Assembly: GCA_964414205.1 (NCBI GenBank)
Contig: CAYPVP010000036.1
Coordinates: 1-15,219, forward strand
DNA from: STD2-102 sp964414205
GTDB taxonomy: Bacteria; Bacillota; Clostridia; Christensenellales; CAG-917
Length of the DNA: 15,219 nt
Reading direction: 5' to 3'
Notes under the pieces: generated by a model
What the model was told of the DNA's origin: nothing
Database searches by the model: none
Seen by the model: only the letters and a program-made list of their open reading frames with translations
Shown here: positions 6,530 through 14,047 of the stretch, one piece after another
Position numbering within the stretch: the stretch's first letter is position 1
Layout: each line of letters begins with the position of its first letter
Made by a program: the position numbers and the translations under genes

Positions 6530-6769
6530 TTAAAGAACGTTGTGTTTTTTGAACAAACTCTTTACTGTTTCAGTTGGTTGTGCGCCTTTTGCAATCCAAT
6601 CTTTTGCTTTTTCAGCATCGATTGAAACAACAACAGGTTCTTTTGTTGGGTCATAGTAGCCGATTTGTTCAATATATTGTCCATCTCTTGCTTTTCTTGA
6701 ATCGATTGCAACGATACGGTAGAAAGGTGCTTTTTTTGCTCCCATTCTTGTAAGTCTAAGTTTAACCAT
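6530..6769 (-). CDS. rpsP: 30S ribosomal protein S16
   Basis: S16 binds 16S rRNA early in 30S assembly. The 79-residue protein starts MVKLRLTRMGAKKAPFYRIV, the hallmark of the family, and continues with DGQYIEQIGYYDP and the WIAKGAQPTETV segment. Length is normal. The ATG at 6769 has GGAGG with 8-base spacing. The 64-base gap after ffh contains a small GAAA-capped hairpin but no terminator, so it is probably cotranscribed with ffh. S16, RimM and TrmD genes together form the classic ribosome-tRNA operon. Confidence 0.99.
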   Translation of the reverse strand: MVKLRLTRMGAKKAPFYRIVAIDSRKARDGQYIEQIGYYDPTKEPVVVSIDAEKAKDWIAKGAQPTETVKSLFKKHNVL

Positions 6770-6802
6770 TGTTTATACCTCCAAATTTTTGTTTCTTATA
6801 AT

Positions 6803-6821
6803 CAAAGCGTTTCCGCATTTG
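6803..6821 (-). other. GAAA-tetraloop hairpin between ffh and rpsP
   Basis: In the transcript, arms 6814-6821 and 6803-6809 form seven pairs with one bulged U (6817) and a GAAA loop (6810-6813). No U-run follows, so it is not a terminator. It may be an mRNA stability or processing element separating SRP from ribosomal-protein output; this is inference. Confidence 0.4.
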
Positions 6822-6833
6822 TTTCATCATTTG

Positions 6834-8156
6834 TTAAAAGGGGAACCCACCAAAACGTTTTCCTGATGCCATTTTTGACATCATTTGTTTCATCATGTCA
6901 AATTGTTTCAGCAACTGATTTACGTCTTGAATCGAACAACCACTGCCACCTGCAATTCTTTTTCTTTGACTTGCTTTGATTGTTTCAGGTCTTCTTCTTT
7001 CTTTTTTTGTCATTGATTGAATGATTGCTTTTGTATGCAAAATCTTCTTTTCATCAATATCGGTTGGCATTCCTTTCATTTTTTGTTGCATGCCAGGAAT
7101 CATTTGCAAAACATTTTGCATACCACCCATTTTTTTCAAACTTTCCAACTGGTCAAGATAGTCATCCAAACTGAAAGTTTTGTCTTTCATTTTTTTTGTC
7201 AAACGCAAGGCGTCATCTTCGTTGATGGCACTTTCTGCTTTCTCAATCAAAGACAGCACATCGCCCATTCCCAAAATTCTTGATGCCATTCTGTCAGGGT
7301 GAAAAACTTCAATTTCGTCAATTTTTTCGCCTGTTCCAGAAAATTTGATTGGCTTTCCTGTGATTGCCTTGATTGAAAGTGCTGCACCACCACGAGTGTC
7401 ACCATCAAGTTTTGTCAAAATCACACCTGTGATGTCAAGTTGATTGTTGAATGTTTCAGCAACCGTCACTGCATCTTGTCCTGTCATTGAATCGACAACA
7501 AGCAGAATTTCAATTGGTTTTATGATTTTTTTCAAATCAACAAGTTCAGTCATCAATGTTTCATCAATGTGCAAACGACCTGCTGTGTCAACAATGATGG
7601 TGTCAAAGCCATTTGTTTTTGCAAAATCAATTCCTTCTTTTGCAATGTCTTTTGGCTTGATTTGACCTTTTTCAAAAACTTGAACATTTGCTTTTTGTCC
7701 GACAACTTGAAGTTGTTTGATTGCTGCTGGACGATAGACATCGCATGCAACCAACAAAACTTTTTTGCCTTGTTTTTTCAACATGTTGGCAAGTTTGCCA
7801 CACATTGTTGTTTTTCCTGCACCTTGCAAACCACACATCATATAAACGGTTGGTGGATTGCTATCAACAGCAAGTTTTGTATGTTTTGAACCCATCAATT
7901 CGACAAGTTCATCTCTAACTATTTTTATGACTTGTTGGTCAGGAGTCAAACTTTTGAGAATTTCCTCTTGGTTTGCTTTTTCGCTGACGGAATTTATGAA
8001 TTTTTTGACAACTGAATAGTTGACATCGGCTTCCAAAAGAGCAACACGAATTTCTCGCATCGCTTGTTTGATTTCAAGTTCAGTGAGTTTTCCACGATTT
8101 TTCATTTTTGAAAAAATGTGATTCATTTTGTCAGTCAAATTGTCAAACGCACCCAT
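6834..8156 (-). CDS. ffh: Signal recognition particle protein Ffh (SRP54)
   Basis: Ffh binds SRP RNA and signal sequences of nascent membrane proteins and docks on FtsY. The 440-residue protein has the N domain (about 1-90), the G domain with P-loop GLQGAGKTT (about 108-116), DVYRPAA, DTAGR and TKLD, and the GMGDVLSLIE linker. The methionine-rich M domain ends in GGFPF and carries the RNA-binding segment KRIAGGSG near 400. Length and domain order are normal. ATG at 8156 is preceded by GGAGG (8163-8167), and the gene starts one base after the ylxM stop, so the two are coupled. The receptor gene ftsY lies just upstream in a separate unit. Confidence 0.99.
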   Translation of the reverse strand: MGAFDNLTDKMNHIFSKMKNRGKLTELEIKQAMREIRVALLEADVNYSVVKKFINSVSEKANQEEILKSLTPDQQVIKIVRDELVELMGSKHTKLAVDSNPPTVYMMCGLQGAGKTTMCGKLANMLKKQGKKVLLVACDVYRPAAIKQLQVVGQKANVQVFEKGQIKPKDIAKEGIDFAKTNGFDTIIVDTAGRLHIDETLMTELVDLKKIIKPIEILLVVDSMTGQDAVTVAETFNNQLDITGVILTKLDGDTRGGAALSIKAITGKPIKFSGTGEKIDEIEVFHPDRMASRILGMGDVLSLIEKAESAINEDDALRLTKKMKDKTFSLDDYLDQLESLKKMGGMQNVLQMIPGMQQKMKGMPTDIDEKKILHTKAIIQSMTKKERRRPETIKASQRKRIAGGSGCSIQDVNQLLKQFDMMKQMMSKMASGKRFGGFPF

Positions 8157-8157
8157 G

Positions 8158-8484
8158 TCATTCCTCCAAAATTGATTTTATCTCTTCCAAATTTGCTTTT
8201 GCTTTTTCAACATTTCCCAAATTCAAGTCTTTTTGACTTTCTTGAATGATTTCAAGAATGATTTGTTTTTGTTTTGCAAAACCGAGTTTTTCTTCGAATT
8301 CAAGCAAAGCCTTTTCAGCACGCTGAATTGAATCACGCACAGCCTGTCTTGAAACTCCAAATTGTTCTGCAATTTCTGCCAAAGACAAGTCAAAGTCATT
8401 GAACAGTTCCAACATTTCTCTTTGTTTGTCAGTGAGCAATTTGCCATAAAATCCATTTAAAACACAAATTTCAATGTTTTGCAT
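8158..8484 (-). CDS. ylxM: YlxM/P13-like helix-turn-helix protein, SRP-associated
   Basis: This small HTH protein is encoded beside ffh in many Firmicutes and is reported to modulate SRP function; how it works is less clear than for Ffh. The 108-residue protein has the family core: LLTDKQREMLELF (16-28), then DLSLAEIAEQFGVSRQAV, a sigma-70 region 4-like HTH (about 32-49), and a helical charged tail. ATG at 8484 has GGAG at 8492-8495 with 7-base spacing. It heads the unit running to trmD, directly behind a strong promoter. Confidence 0.94.
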   Translation of the reverse strand: MQNIEICVLNGFYGKLLTDKQREMLELFNDFDLSLAEIAEQFGVSRQAVRDSIQRAEKALLEFEEKLGFAKQKQIILEIIQESQKDLNLGNVEKAKANLEEIKSILEE

Positions 8485-8497
8485 ATCTTCTCTCCAA

Positions 8498-8535
8498 CAA
8501 AAAAGTGGTGTAAAGGCAACGACCTTTACACCACT
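8498..8535 (-). terminator. Strong Rho-independent terminator between ftsY and ylxM
   Basis: A perfect 13-bp stem (8523-8535 with 8504-8516) and 6-base loop are followed on the minus strand by a T-run (8499-8503). It is the strongest hairpin of the window. Its left arm overlaps the -10 box of the ylxM promoter, so only transcripts reading through from smc-ftsY contain the whole stem. Confidence 0.85.
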
Positions 8536-8561
8536 ATATATTTTATCTTAATTTTTGTCAA
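8533..8561 (-). promoter_or_regulatory. Promoter of ylxM-ffh-rpsP-khpA-rimM-trmD
   Basis: The -35 is the consensus TTGACA (8556-8561), the spacer is 17 bases and the -10 is TATAGT (8533-8538). Initiation is expected near 8525-8527, inside the left arm of the terminator stem. The leader would be about 41 bases. Confidence 0.85.
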
Positions 8562-8672
8562 CAAAATTTTATAAAAATCTTTGCGTTTTTTCATTTTTCA
8601 AAAAAATTCAACTTGATTGTTTTGATTTACAGTGATTGAACAAATAAATCAATCTATCTATCAAACAATATA

Positions 8673-9569
8673 TCAATCAAACAAAGCGTCAACAAAATCT
8701 TTTGGAGAGAAATCAATCAAGTCATCAATTTGTTCTCCAACACCAACATAGACAACTGGCAATTCGGCATCTTCGGCAATCGCCACCACAACTCCACCTT
8801 TTGCTGTTCCATCAAGTTTGGTCAAAATTATGCCATCAAGATCGATTGTCTGTGTAAAAATTTCGGCTTGTGCAACTGCATTTTGTCCTGTTGTTGCATC
8901 CAAAACCATAAACTTTCTAAAATCAGCATCAGGCATCTCTCTTTCAACAACTCTGCAAATTTTTTTCAATTCATTCATCAAATTGACTTTGTTGTGAAGT
9001 CTTCCAGCAGTGTCAATCAAAACAACTTCTGTTCCTTTTGATTTTGCAGATTGCAAAGCATCAAAAACGACAGCAGCAGGGTCTGCACCTTCCGAGTTTT
9101 TTACAACTCGCACTCCTGCTCTTTCACCCCAAACTTCAAGTTGCTCGCTTGCAGCAGCCCTGAAAGTGTCGGCAGCAGCAACAATGATGCTCTTTCCTTC
9201 ATTTTTAAATCTGTTTGCAAGTTTTCCAATTGCTGTTGTTTTTCCAACGCCATTGACACCTGACAACAAAATTACAAGTGGAGTTCCATAGGCAGGGACT
9301 TCAAAATCAATTGATTCAACCATAAGATTTTTGAGCAATTCTTTTGCGTCTGATGGTTTTGTAATTTTGCGTTTGAAACTTTCCTCTTTCAAATTTTCAA
9401 TCAAATTTGTTGTTCCGTTGATTCCCACATCAGCAGAAAGCAACGCTTCTTCCAAATCATCATAAAAATCATCATCAAGTTCTTTTGCTGAAAAAATTGC
9501 GAACATTCTTTTTGCAAACTTCTCTCTTGACTTTTTCAATCCTTCGGAAATCTTTGAAAAAAATCCCAT
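8673..9569 (-). CDS. ftsY: Signal recognition particle receptor FtsY
   Basis: FtsY is the membrane-associated GTPase that receives SRP-ribosome complexes. The 298-residue protein has a short basic start (MGFFSKISEGLKKSREKFAK), the N domain (about 30-90), and the NG GTPase motifs: GVNGVGKTT (near 104), ADTFRAAA, DTAGRLH and TKLDGTAKGG. It ends in the family's PKDFVDALF. There is no acidic A domain, as is usual in Gram-positives. ATG at 9569 has GAGG at 9574-9577 and follows the smc stop by 11 bases, so it is cotranscribed with smc. About 138 bases after its stop lies the strong terminator in front of ylxM. Confidence 0.98.
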   Translation of the reverse strand: MGFFSKISEGLKKSREKFAKRMFAIFSAKELDDDFYDDLEEALLSADVGINGTTNLIENLKEESFKRKITKPSDAKELLKNLMVESIDFEVPAYGTPLVILLSGVNGVGKTTAIGKLANRFKNEGKSIIVAAADTFRAAASEQLEVWGERAGVRVVKNSEGADPAAVVFDALQSAKSKGTEVVLIDTAGRLHNKVNLMNELKKICRVVEREMPDADFRKFMVLDATTGQNAVAQAEIFTQTIDLDGIILTKLDGTAKGGVVVAIAEDAELPVVYVGVGEQIDDLIDFSPKDFVDALFD

Positions 9570-9580
9570 ATTACCTCATT

Positions 9581-12500
9581 TTAGCCTTGCAAATCTTTGA
9601 CTTGCTTCAAAGCATCTTCAAATGTTACTTTGACTGTTTTTGTGACACCTTTTTCTTGCATTGTAACACCATAGATTGTGTCAGCATTTCTCATTGTTGG
9701 TTTTCTGTGTGTGATGACAATAAATTGTGTTTTGTCGCTGAAAACTCTCAAATATTCAGAGAACAAACTTGCGTTGGCATCATCAAGGGCTGCTTCAATT
9801 TCATCAAGAACACAGAAAGGCATTGGCTTCAACTCCAAAATTGCAAACAAAATTGCAATTGCTGTCAATGCTTTTTCTCCACCAGAGAGCAAAGAAATGT
9901 TTTGCAATTTCTTTCCAGGTGGCTGTGCAAAAATTTCGATTCCTGCTTCAAGTGGGTCCAAATCCATTGTGCCATCTTCGCTAGGTTGAATTGATTCAAG
10001 AGTTAATTTGCCATTTCCACCATCAAACAATCTCTTGAAAATTTTCTGAAAATTTTCGTTGATTTGATTGAAAGCATTTGTAAATTTTGTAACCATTTCA
10101 TCAGTCAATTCTGCAATGATTTTTTTCAAATCATCATAGCCTGCTTGAATGTCATCTCTTTCAGTTGTCAATTCGGTATATCTTTCTTCGGTCGTTTGCA
10201 AAGTTTCAATTGCAAGCATGTTGACATTTCCGAGTTTTGCAATTTCTCTTTTCAAATTGACAATGATTTGAGCAATTCCCTTTGGGTCAAAATCTTGAAT
10301 TTTGAATTCCAAAGCACTTGAATATGTCAAATCATATTCTTCCAAAATGTGTTCTTGCATGCTTCTGATTTCAATGTCAACTCTTTCAAGTGTAGATTCA
10401 TCTCGCACACGCTTTTCTGCCAATTTTTCTTTTTCTAAGCCAAGTGATGTTCTTTGTGCATCTAAACTTAAAAGTTGAGAATTCAATTCGGTTTTCTTTG
10501 TCGAAATTTTGCTCAATTCATTTTTGAGATATGACAAACGGGCTTGTTCCTTTTCAGTGAAACTTGAACGCTTTGGTGAATTGTTCAAATTTGAAAGGTT
10601 TGTTTCAACAACTTTCAAGTTTGCTTGATAATCAAGCAATTCTTGTTTCAAATTTGATTCAGTTCTTTCCAAATCAAATATTTTTCCTTCATGAGAATCA
10701 ATTTCTGACTTAAAAGTTGCAATTTGAACACGCATGTTCATAACTTCTGCAAAAAGTGCTTCTTTTTCTGTTTTTTGTTCAGTTTGCGAAGATTTTGCAT
10801 GTTGACTGAGATAGCCTACTTCATCTTTTTTGCTTGCAACCAATTTTTCAAGTTCATCAATAGATGCCACTTTTCTGATGATGTCATCAACGCTTGCCTT
10901 GATTTCTTCAATAGATTGAGAATCAGTCAAAATTTCTTGCTTCAAAGTTTCAACATTGTTGCTAGCAAGTCGATTTTTTTCTTCATAGAGTCCAACTTGA
11001 ACCTTGTTTTCAGAAAGCAAATTTGAAATTTCTTCAATTCTGTTTTGTCTTTCTTTCAAATCATTTTTTGTTTGGTCACGCAATGAAATCATTCTTGCAA
11101 TGTTGGTTTTCAATTTTTCCAAACTTGCTTTTGCTGTTGCAATTTGTTCTTCTTGTTCAAGCAAATTGCTCTTTTCATTTCTACGGCTACCACCAGTGAT
11201 TGAACCACTTGGCACAAACAAATCTCCATCTAAGGTGATAATTTTGAAAGATTGTCGATATTTTCTGTTCAAATAAATTGCAGTTTGTTTGTTGTCAACA
11301 ACAACTGTGTCACCAAGCAAGCCTGACATGATTGTTTCATATTTTGAATCATAAGAAATCAAATCACAAACCGTTCCAAAGCAACCATTTTCTTTCAAAA
11401 CATTTCGATTTTCATCATAAAGCATTTTTGGTCGTGCAGTTTTGATTGGTTTGAATGTAATTCTTCCATATCTTTTTTGTTTCAAGTAGTCAATCAAATA
11501 ACTTGCATCATCTTCCGTTTCGCAAATTATGTTTTGAAGCGCCCCGCCCAAAGAATATTCAACTGCTGTCACATATTCTTCTGGAACTTTGATTATTTCA
11601 GCAACAACCCCACAAATTCTTGATTTCAAATTTTCATTGTATTTGGCATCATTCATGAGTGCCTTGACAGGGCCTTGATATCCAGCATAATCTTCTTTAA
11701 TTTTGATGAGATTTTGAATGTTACCTTCAACAATTCCCATTCTCGTGTTGAATGTCATGATGTCATTGTTGTAACTTTCAATTGATTCGTTTGCTTCTTC
11801 AAGTTCGTTTTGAAGGTCGTTTTGTTCAAAAAATAACTTTCTTCCTTCGTCTTTTGTTTTTTCCAAATTTGAAGATGCAATTGACAAAGCAGTTGTTTCT
11901 TCTTCCAAATGATTTTTCTTTGCTTTCAAATTTGATTGCAAATTTTTCAATCTTTCTTGTTGAATTCCCTTTTCAGTCATAAGGCCAGTCAAACTTGACT
12001 TCAAATTAGACAATTCTTCCATTGTTCCAATATATTCAGCATTTTTTGTTTCAAACAAATTTTCTTGGTCAGAAAGAGAACTTGAAAGACTTGAAAGATG
12101 TGCTTCTTTCAATTTGAATTCTGATGAAAGTTTTAAAAATTCATTTTGTTTTTCATCTTTAAGATTGTTTTCTTTTTCAATTTGAGTTTTCAAAACTTCA
12201 AGTTCAAACAAAATTGATTTTATTTCTTGGTCAAGTCTATTTTGAGAATCGGTCAAATTTGTAAGTTGTTCTTTAAACAATCTACCTTCGCCTGATGCTT
12301 TTTCTTGGTCAACAGACAAAGAGAGCAACTCATTGTTGTAGTCTTTGATTTGTGAATCTAAAATTGAAATGTTTTCCATGCACAAGTCATATTGCGACAT
12401 GCAATCGGAAAGTTGTTTTTCTTTCAATCGCAAATCATCATCAATGACTTGCAATTTTTCACGAATTTTGCCTTTGACAGATTCATTGTTGTCAAATTGA

Positions 12501-13201
12501 TATATGTATTGATTGAGTTCGTTGATTTTCAATTCATCACGCAATGAGATAAATTTTTTGGTGTTTTCAGCCTGTCTTCTAAGAGGAGCAAGTTGCGTTT
12601 CAATTTCACTGATACGCTCATTTGCAACAGCCAAGTTTTGAACAGCCTTGTCCAATTTTCTTTCGGCTTCGGTTCTTTGAAATCTAAATTTGGAAATTCC
12701 TGCTGCTTCTTCAAAAATGTGTCGTCTGTCATCAGGCTTGTTCGACATAATTTCTTCAACACGCCCTTGCCCAATGATTGAATATCCTTCCTTTCCAATG
12801 CCTGTGTCATGAATCAAATTCATGATGTCTTTCATTCTGCATCGTGTTTTGTTGATTTGATATTCACTGTTTCCACTTCTGTCAAGTTTTCTTGTGATGA
12901 CAACCTCATCCATATCCAAGTTTGGAAAAACTTGTCTTTTGGAGTTGTCAAAATTCAAAGAAACTTCGCAATATGAAGTTGATTTGCGATTTTCTGTGCC
13001 ATTGAAAATGACATCCTGCATGTTTTTTCCACGCAAAGATTTTGCACTTTGTTCTCCAAGTGTCCATCGAATAGCATCGGCAATGTTTGATTTCCCACAT
13101 CCATTTGGTCCAATGATTGCAGTGACACCATCGTTAAATTCGATTGTGACTTTGTCTGCAAATGATTTGAACCCACGAACTTCCATTTTACTAAAATTCA
13201 A
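9581..13201 (-). CDS. smc: Chromosome partition protein Smc
   Basis: Smc is the coiled-coil ATPase of condensin (with ScpA and ScpB) that compacts and segregates the chromosome. Counting from my start, the protein has 1206 residues: FKSFADK (11-17), Walker A GPNGCGKSN (31-39), a long coiled coil, the hinge starting at GYQGPVKAL, a second coiled coil, then the LSGGEKALTA signature and the Walker B region CVLDEIEAALDDAN. The start is a TTG at 13201, with AAGAGG at 13209-13214 and 7-base spacing. It reproduces the family spacing to the GFKSF motif. A longer frame from a TTG at 13234 has no binding site, and the ATG at 13186 is too far inside. It has its own promoter and is followed closely by ftsY. 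Confidence 0.97.
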   Translation of the reverse strand: MNFSKMEVRGFKSFADKVTIEFNDGVTAIIGPNGCGKSNIADAIRWTLGEQSAKSLRGKNMQDVIFNGTENRKSTSYCEVSLNFDNSKRQVFPNLDMDEVVITRKLDRSGNSEYQINKTRCRMKDIMNLIHDTGIGKEGYSIIGQGRVEEIMSNKPDDRRHIFEEAAGISKFRFQRTEAERKLDKAVQNLAVANERISEIETQLAPLRRQAENTKKFISLRDELKINELNQYIYQFDNNESVKGKIREKLQVIDDDLRLKEKQLSDCMSQYDLCMENISILDSQIKDYNNELLSLSVDQEKASGEGRLFKEQLTNLTDSQNRLDQEIKSILFELEVLKTQIEKENNLKDEKQNEFLKLSSEFKLKEAHLSSLSSSLSDQENLFETKNAEYIGTMEELSNLKSSLTGLMTEKGIQQERLKNLQSNLKAKKNHLEEETTALSIASSNLEKTKDEGRKLFFEQNDLQNELEEANESIESYNNDIMTFNTRMGIVEGNIQNLIKIKEDYAGYQGPVKALMNDAKYNENLKSRICGVVAEIIKVPEEYVTAVEYSLGGALQNIICETEDDASYLIDYLKQKRYGRITFKPIKTARPKMLYDENRNVLKENGCFGTVCDLISYDSKYETIMSGLLGDTVVVDNKQTAIYLNRKYRQSFKIITLDGDLFVPSGSITGGSRRNEKSNLLEQEEQIATAKASLEKLKTNIARMISLRDQTKNDLKERQNRIEEISNLLSENKVQVGLYEEKNRLASNNVETLKQEILTDSQSIEEIKASVDDIIRKVASIDELEKLVASKKDEVGYLSQHAKSSQTEQKTEKEALFAEVMNMRVQIATFKSEIDSHEGKIFDLERTESNLKQELLDYQANLKVVETNLSNLNNSPKRSSFTEKEQARLSYLKNELSKISTKKTELNSQLLSLDAQRTSLGLEKEKLAEKRVRDESTLERVDIEIRSMQEHILEEYDLTYSSALEFKIQDFDPKGIAQIIVNLKREIAKLGNVNMLAIETLQTTEERYTELTTERDDIQAGYDDLKKIIAELTDEMVTKFTNAFNQINENFQKIFKRLFDGGNGKLTLESIQPSEDGTMDLDPLEAGIEIFAQPPGKKLQNISLLSGGEKALTAIAILFAILELKPMPFCVLDEIEAALDDANASLFSEYLRVFSDKTQFIVITHRKPTMRNADTIYGVTMQEKGVTKTVKVTFEDALKQVKDLQG

Positions 13202-13208
13202 TTTTTTT

Positions 13209-13214
13209 CCTCTT
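13209..13214 (-). promoter_or_regulatory. Ribosome binding site deciding the smc TTG start
   Basis: AAGAGG is separated by seven A residues from the TTG at 13199-13201. No site precedes the alternative TTG at 13234 or the internal ATG at 13186. Confidence 0.8.
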
Positions 13215-13250
13215 GCCCATTTTTGAGCGTGCAAATTTATATACCAAGTG

Positions 13251-13279
13251 ATAATAACATATTTTTGATTTCAAATCAA
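13251..13279 (-). promoter_or_regulatory. Promoter of smc-ftsY with overlapping dyad
   Basis: The -35 is TTGATT (13274-13279), the spacer 17 bases and the -10 TATTAT (13251-13256), with an extended TG (TGT before the -10). A dyad with 7-base arms and a single central base (13265-13279) covers the -35 box and could be an operator. Initiation is expected near 13244-13245. Confidence 0.65.
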
Positions 13280-13305
13280 TACCTTAAAGTTTCAAAAATT
13301 GTGCA

Positions 13306-13340
13306 AAAAGAAAAAAAATCAATAAAATTATTGATTTTTT
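13306..13340 (-). terminator. Terminator-like hairpin containing the rnc stop codon
   Basis: A perfect 12-bp stem (13329-13340 with 13313-13324) has a 4-base loop, with A-rich sequence before and T-rich sequence after it on the minus strand. The TAA stop of rnc (13328-13330) spans the end of the left arm and the loop. The stem has only two G-C pairs, so it is weaker than the others. Confidence 0.6.
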
Positions 13341-14035
13341 ACATCGGCATTTTTTATCTTTTCCAAAGCAATTTCTGCTGCATTTTGTTCAGCAACTCTT
13401 TGTTTGCCTTTTGCAGTTGCAACACTAAAACTGTTTCCATCAACCAAAACTTCAATTTTGTGAATTGGCTCATGGTCAGGCCCTGTTTTTTCAAGCAATT
13501 TATATTCAATTTTAGAATTGTTTTTCGAGCCCCATTCATTCAGTTTTGATTTGAAATCAATTTCAACAATTTTTGTTTGACAAACATTTTGAATTTCATT
13601 TTTTAGATGTGTCAAAACAAATTTTTCAGCAACGCCCATATCATTGCTGTCAATATAGATAGACGCAGTCAATGCTTCAAAAATGTCAGATTTGACAGAT
13701 GCACGATTTTCTACTCCATCTTTTTTTTCACCATTTCCAAGCAAAATGAACTTTTGCAAATTCAATCTTGAAACAGCATTTGCAAGAGGCTCTTCTGAAA
13801 CAATGTATGAACGCAATTTTGTCAACTTGCCTTCTGGAAATGTTGGAAATTCACCAAACAAATATTTGGCAACAACAAAATCAACAATGCTATCACCCAA
13901 AAATTCAAGTCTTTGATAACTTTTTGTTCTTTTTTGTTGAGCATATGAATTGTGTGAAAATGCTCTGACCAAAAGTTCAATGTCTTTGAATTTGTACCCT
14001 ATGATTTGTTCTAATTCTGAAAATTTTTCAAACAT
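13328..14035 (-). CDS. rnc: Ribonuclease III
   Basis: RNase III cuts double-stranded RNA, including rRNA precursors. The 235-residue protein has the nuclease domain with the signature QRLEFLGDSIVDF (41-53) and the second motif SDIFEALTASIYID (116-129). The metal ligands Glu44, Asp48, Asp117 and Glu120 are present; the position equivalent to Glu38 of the E. coli enzyme is Gln41. The double-stranded RNA-binding domain spans about 158-228, with TGPDHEP and AKGKQRVAEQNAAEIAL. ATG at 14035 has GGAG at 14041-14044 and starts 12 bases after the plsX stop, so it shares the plsX transcript. The acpP gene often found before rnc is absent here. Confidence 0.97.
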   Translation of the reverse strand: MFEKFSELEQIIGYKFKDIELLVRAFSHNSYAQQKRTKSYQRLEFLGDSIVDFVVAKYLFGEFPTFPEGKLTKLRSYIVSEEPLANAVSRLNLQKFILLGNGEKKDGVENRASVKSDIFEALTASIYIDSNDMGVAEKFVLTHLKNEIQNVCQTKIVEIDFKSKLNEWGSKNNSKIEYKLLEKTGPDHEPIHKIEVLVDGNSFSVATAKGKQRVAEQNAAEIALEKIKNADVKNQ

Positions 14036-14047
14036 TTTGTCTCCAAA

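Noticed and set aside
8641..8690. Short ATCAATC-like microrepeats at the end of ftsY
   Set aside because: The copies are imperfect, short and AT-rich, and they do not form a regular period. I see no function and no clear duplication.
9485..9994. Plus-strand open frame of 169 codons, and the many other plus-strand frames of 60-150 codons
   Set aside because: They lie antisense to ftsY, smc and other conserved genes, have cysteine/phenylalanine-rich compositions typical of reversed coding sequence, match no family and lack ribosome binding sites.
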